Of a stretch of 64,000 nt of DNA, positions 45,117 to 64,000 are shown piece after piece. The notes below the pieces were generated by a model, which saw only the letters and a list, made by a program, of their open reading frames with translations, did no database searches and was not told the origin of the DNA. The translations under genes were made by a program, and so were the position numbers. Numbering within the stretch: position 1 is the first letter of the stretch; each line of letters starts with the position of its first letter. This stretch comes from Synchiropus splendidus (taxonomy: Eukaryota > Chordata > Actinopteri > Syngnathiformes > Callionymidae): contig NC_071334.1 in NCBI RefSeq assembly GCF_027744825.2, forward strand, positions 32,091,437 through 32,155,436, given 5' to 3'.

Positions 45117-45439
45117 GGTAAAAGGTCCAGTTTTACCCCTTCAGAAAGAGCCATTTAACTGAAACTCTTAATAAATTTGATATATTTTTCAATGACATGG
45201 ACAGTAAAATTGTTACTGTCTTAAAGAATGATTATTGGCCATCTTAAACTGCTGTCTTTATATAACAGAACACTGGAATGTAGTGGAATAAAAGTGCAGA
45301 AAATTGCCATCATGTCGCAGAGTAAGAACTGAAGTGCGCACAGACGCTCAAAAACAGTACCGAGATATTCATACTTTCTTACCTATGTATAATAAAACAC
45401 ATGACACAAAACAGACATTCATAATTATTAAATGTTGGT

Positions 45440-47454
45440 TTTATTTTTATCTTTTTTTTTTCTTATTTTCTTTTTTCTCAAAGTCGCTTGATAATCTTGA
45501 CAAAACTGCAACATATTCCATACGTCTCAAATCGAAGGTGTGTCCGTTTCTATTCCAGATTAGCTGTGCAGAGAAAAGTTGTGCGCTGTTCTGGACATGT
45601 TAAGTCCTAAATGAGGAAAGCAGCTTTGACCGTACAAAAAAAAAAAAAAAAAAAAAAAAGAGAACAAAGAATGACTCATAGAGAGACTCCACACTGGCAT
45701 GGTGTGACAATAATGTTCAGGGTCGGCGTCTCTCTGCACAAGTCCTGGTCTGAGTGATTTTCAACACGGGGGCTCAGTAGCAGAGGTGGGGTTTGTGTGT
45801 TTGTGACAAAGGTGGGGGAGTGCAGCACAGAACATATACAATGGACAGGCCAAGCACACAAAATGATTCCTTCCTGAGACATTGGTGTGTGTGTGTGTGT
45901 GTACAGTAATGATGGTCAAACATGAGATGTGAAGGCGTTTTGGCATTAAGTGTATCACAGGGTGTGAGGTTGCTCTGGAACCTGTGTCTTTCTAACACAG
46001 GCAGCCAGGGGGCGATGTGTGAGGACAAACATCACATATGGGACCTTCACATGCCAGATCCCCGTCCAGAGGGACCGCTACAATCTAGTTTTTCCCACCA
46101 CGACATAATATCGACCCATATAGAGGCTTTTGCGAATCACTTGTATTAAATACAGTGTGTATGTACACCATTCTTCACATTTATCAATCTCATGAAGCTG
46201 CTACAGGAACATCTGATCCCGGTGAGGCGTGATCCACCTCACCACTTTCAGACACTGCCGTCTCTGCCTGCTACGCGGCCAGAAAGCTATGCCCCGACTG
46301 GAGTGCTACTTTTTCTTACCTACGGGTATGTAGAGAGAGAGAAAAAAAAAACGTTTGGAAACAGAAAAGGGAGGCGGAGGGGATCCGTGAACGCCACATT
46401 CTGAACAGCCGGTGATGAGTTAAGTGTCTGTCCAGTATCTAGTAGGACACAAGAACTTCCTTCAGTAAAATGTGCTCAACAATGTATTTCCTCCAATCAC
46501 AAACCTATGAACAAAACACATAAAAGGTTTTCTTTTAAAAATCAAGTGAAGCCTAAAACTCTTCATAGTTTTTAAGAAATGAATACAGCTTATATACACA
46601 AACCAAAGGCTACTTAAAATACACCTTAATAATGAATCTTCATTAACTGGATTTCTTGAAAGGACCTGTGACCATATCATACAATCATTTGTTTCCATTC
46701 GTCTGGAAGCACAAAACAATAAGTGGAAAACAACCTGGAATAGACGTGATACTCATAGCGACTTTTTTTTTGTGCACGTGTGTGTGTGTGTGCGCGCGTG
46801 TGTGTGAGGACTGGAAATAACAATTGTTTTGATCTCTTTGTTAATTAGAATAATGTACAGGTGAGATAAAACTGAAGCGTCGTCCTCAATACTCTCGGTG
46901 GGTACGAAAAGATCCAAACAGTGAATGGGTACAACGATTTCTAATCTCAGAAAACTGTTTTCAGTCGCCCTCCTGAACATGTCAAACACAATAGTTCATT
47001 TCTATATATATTTATATAACTTTGTACGAAAAAAAGAAACGACCCCGAGTCTTTGAGAGAGGAAGGAGGAGGAGGGGTCTTCTAACAAATCCAAGCTTGC
47101 AGTCTGCTTTAGAGTACAACAGAAAGTGTCCGGCGATTCCTGTCCAACAGTGTCCGCATCCACATCCGGTCCGGCCCCAACTGCGATCAGATCCGTCAGT
47201 CTGGAGGAGGCGGTGAAGGGGGAGCAGCTGTGGAGAAGAGTGGGGAGAGGAGGGCGGGGAGGAGTCGTCGTCAGCAGTGTTTACGGTGGTCTCTCGGAGG
47301 CAACCTCGCTTGCCCGCACACCAGCACAGTGTCCCGGGGTGATGGAGCGCAGGTTGGGAGGTGTGTGTTGAGCAGAGGAGGGGGTCGGCTCGCCCGGTCA
47401 GAGTCCAGACCTCCTTGTTTCACCGTGTCAGGGAAGTAAAAAGGTTGGCCGTCA
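45440..47454 (-). other. rara: rara 3' untranslated region (inferred)
   Basis: Downstream of the rara stop no further coding exon is visible. The proximal 400 bp (47040-47454) are GC-rich and the rest AT-rich. It includes GT repeats (45887-45902, 46776-46806), a 22-base A run (45638-45659) and AATAAA on the minus strand (45445-45440), the most plausible distal polyadenylation signal, giving a 3'UTR of about 2 kb. Nearer signals may also be used. Confidence 0.4.

Positions 47455-64000
<16,546 letters not shown>

Larger units (their letters stand above)
43220..45120. repeat. Diverged tandem duplication upstream of mki67
   Basis: A block of about 0.75 kb at 43220-43990 is repeated, diverged and with indels, at about 44350-45120. 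Matching landmarks in the same order: ACCA.AG..ACACAATT.CCA (43236, 44371); GGATCAGAC (43526, 44634); GTGCGATCCCTC (43606, 44707) followed by ACCACGAGAG; GTGGCGTC (43669, 44752); the GATAAAACAG/GGTAAAACAG stretch; CACCTG.TCAACATAA (43884, 44905); and TTTTAATTATC.GGATAAAAA (43918, 44951). Both copies end with GGGTGATGGGGTGCT, a piece of mki67 exon 8. Single-copy sequence (44000-44340) separates them, including the CRE promoter-like region. Confidence 0.7.

Overview
This window is vertebrate, most likely teleost, nuclear DNA. Genes are split by GT/AG introns, introns are rich in AT and microsatellites, and DNA-transposon remnants are scattered throughout. The fish assignment rests on a peptide YY precursor of the teleost pyyb type and on the diverged fish form of Ki-67. 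All four confidently named genes lie on the minus strand, so transcription runs from the right edge to the left. I rebuilt their exons by hand and checked that every intron phase closes.

Layout, left to right. (1) About 1-16.4 kb: the 5' part of a minus-strand gene, probably an MPP2-like MAGUK. It has one convincing first coding exon (3052-3142) and a possible upstream non-coding exon in a CpG-rich patch (16086-16390). The rest is intron-like DNA holding a complete hAT-type element with its target-site duplication, two other dispersed repeat families and a perfect 58-bp palindrome. (2) 16.65-20.7 kb: pyyb, four exons, TATA-box promoter, 97-residue precursor. (3) 20.7-27.5 kb: no recognised gene; one stretch may be decayed coding sequence. 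(4) 27.5-33.5 kb: tut1, the U6 snRNA terminal uridylyltransferase, 10 coding exons, 776 aa. (5) 34.2-41.8 kb: mki67 (Ki-67), 16 coding exons, 1803 aa, with FHA domain, PP1-docking motif, a short KTPKQK repeat array and a long RGRR-rich tail. (6) 41.8-45.4 kb: an unusual block upstream of mki67. It contains a hairpin/TA composite repeat, a diverged tandem duplication that carries a copy of part of an mki67 exon, and a possible small plus-strand gene behind a CRE site. (7) 45.4-64 kb: rara (retinoic acid receptor alpha), seven coding exons from the end of the B region to the stop. The isoform-specific first exon lies beyond the right edge, and introns of about 5 kb and more separate the DNA-binding-domain exons.

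The genes do not form a pathway. rara is a ligand-activated transcription factor, mki67 coats mitotic chromosomes, tut1 matures U6 snRNA and pyyb encodes a gut/brain peptide hormone. The pyyb to MPP2-like order matches the human PYY-PPY-MPP2 neighbourhood. The most unusual part is 42.7-45.1 kb. No virus, toxin gene, CRISPR array, rRNA or tRNA gene was recognised.
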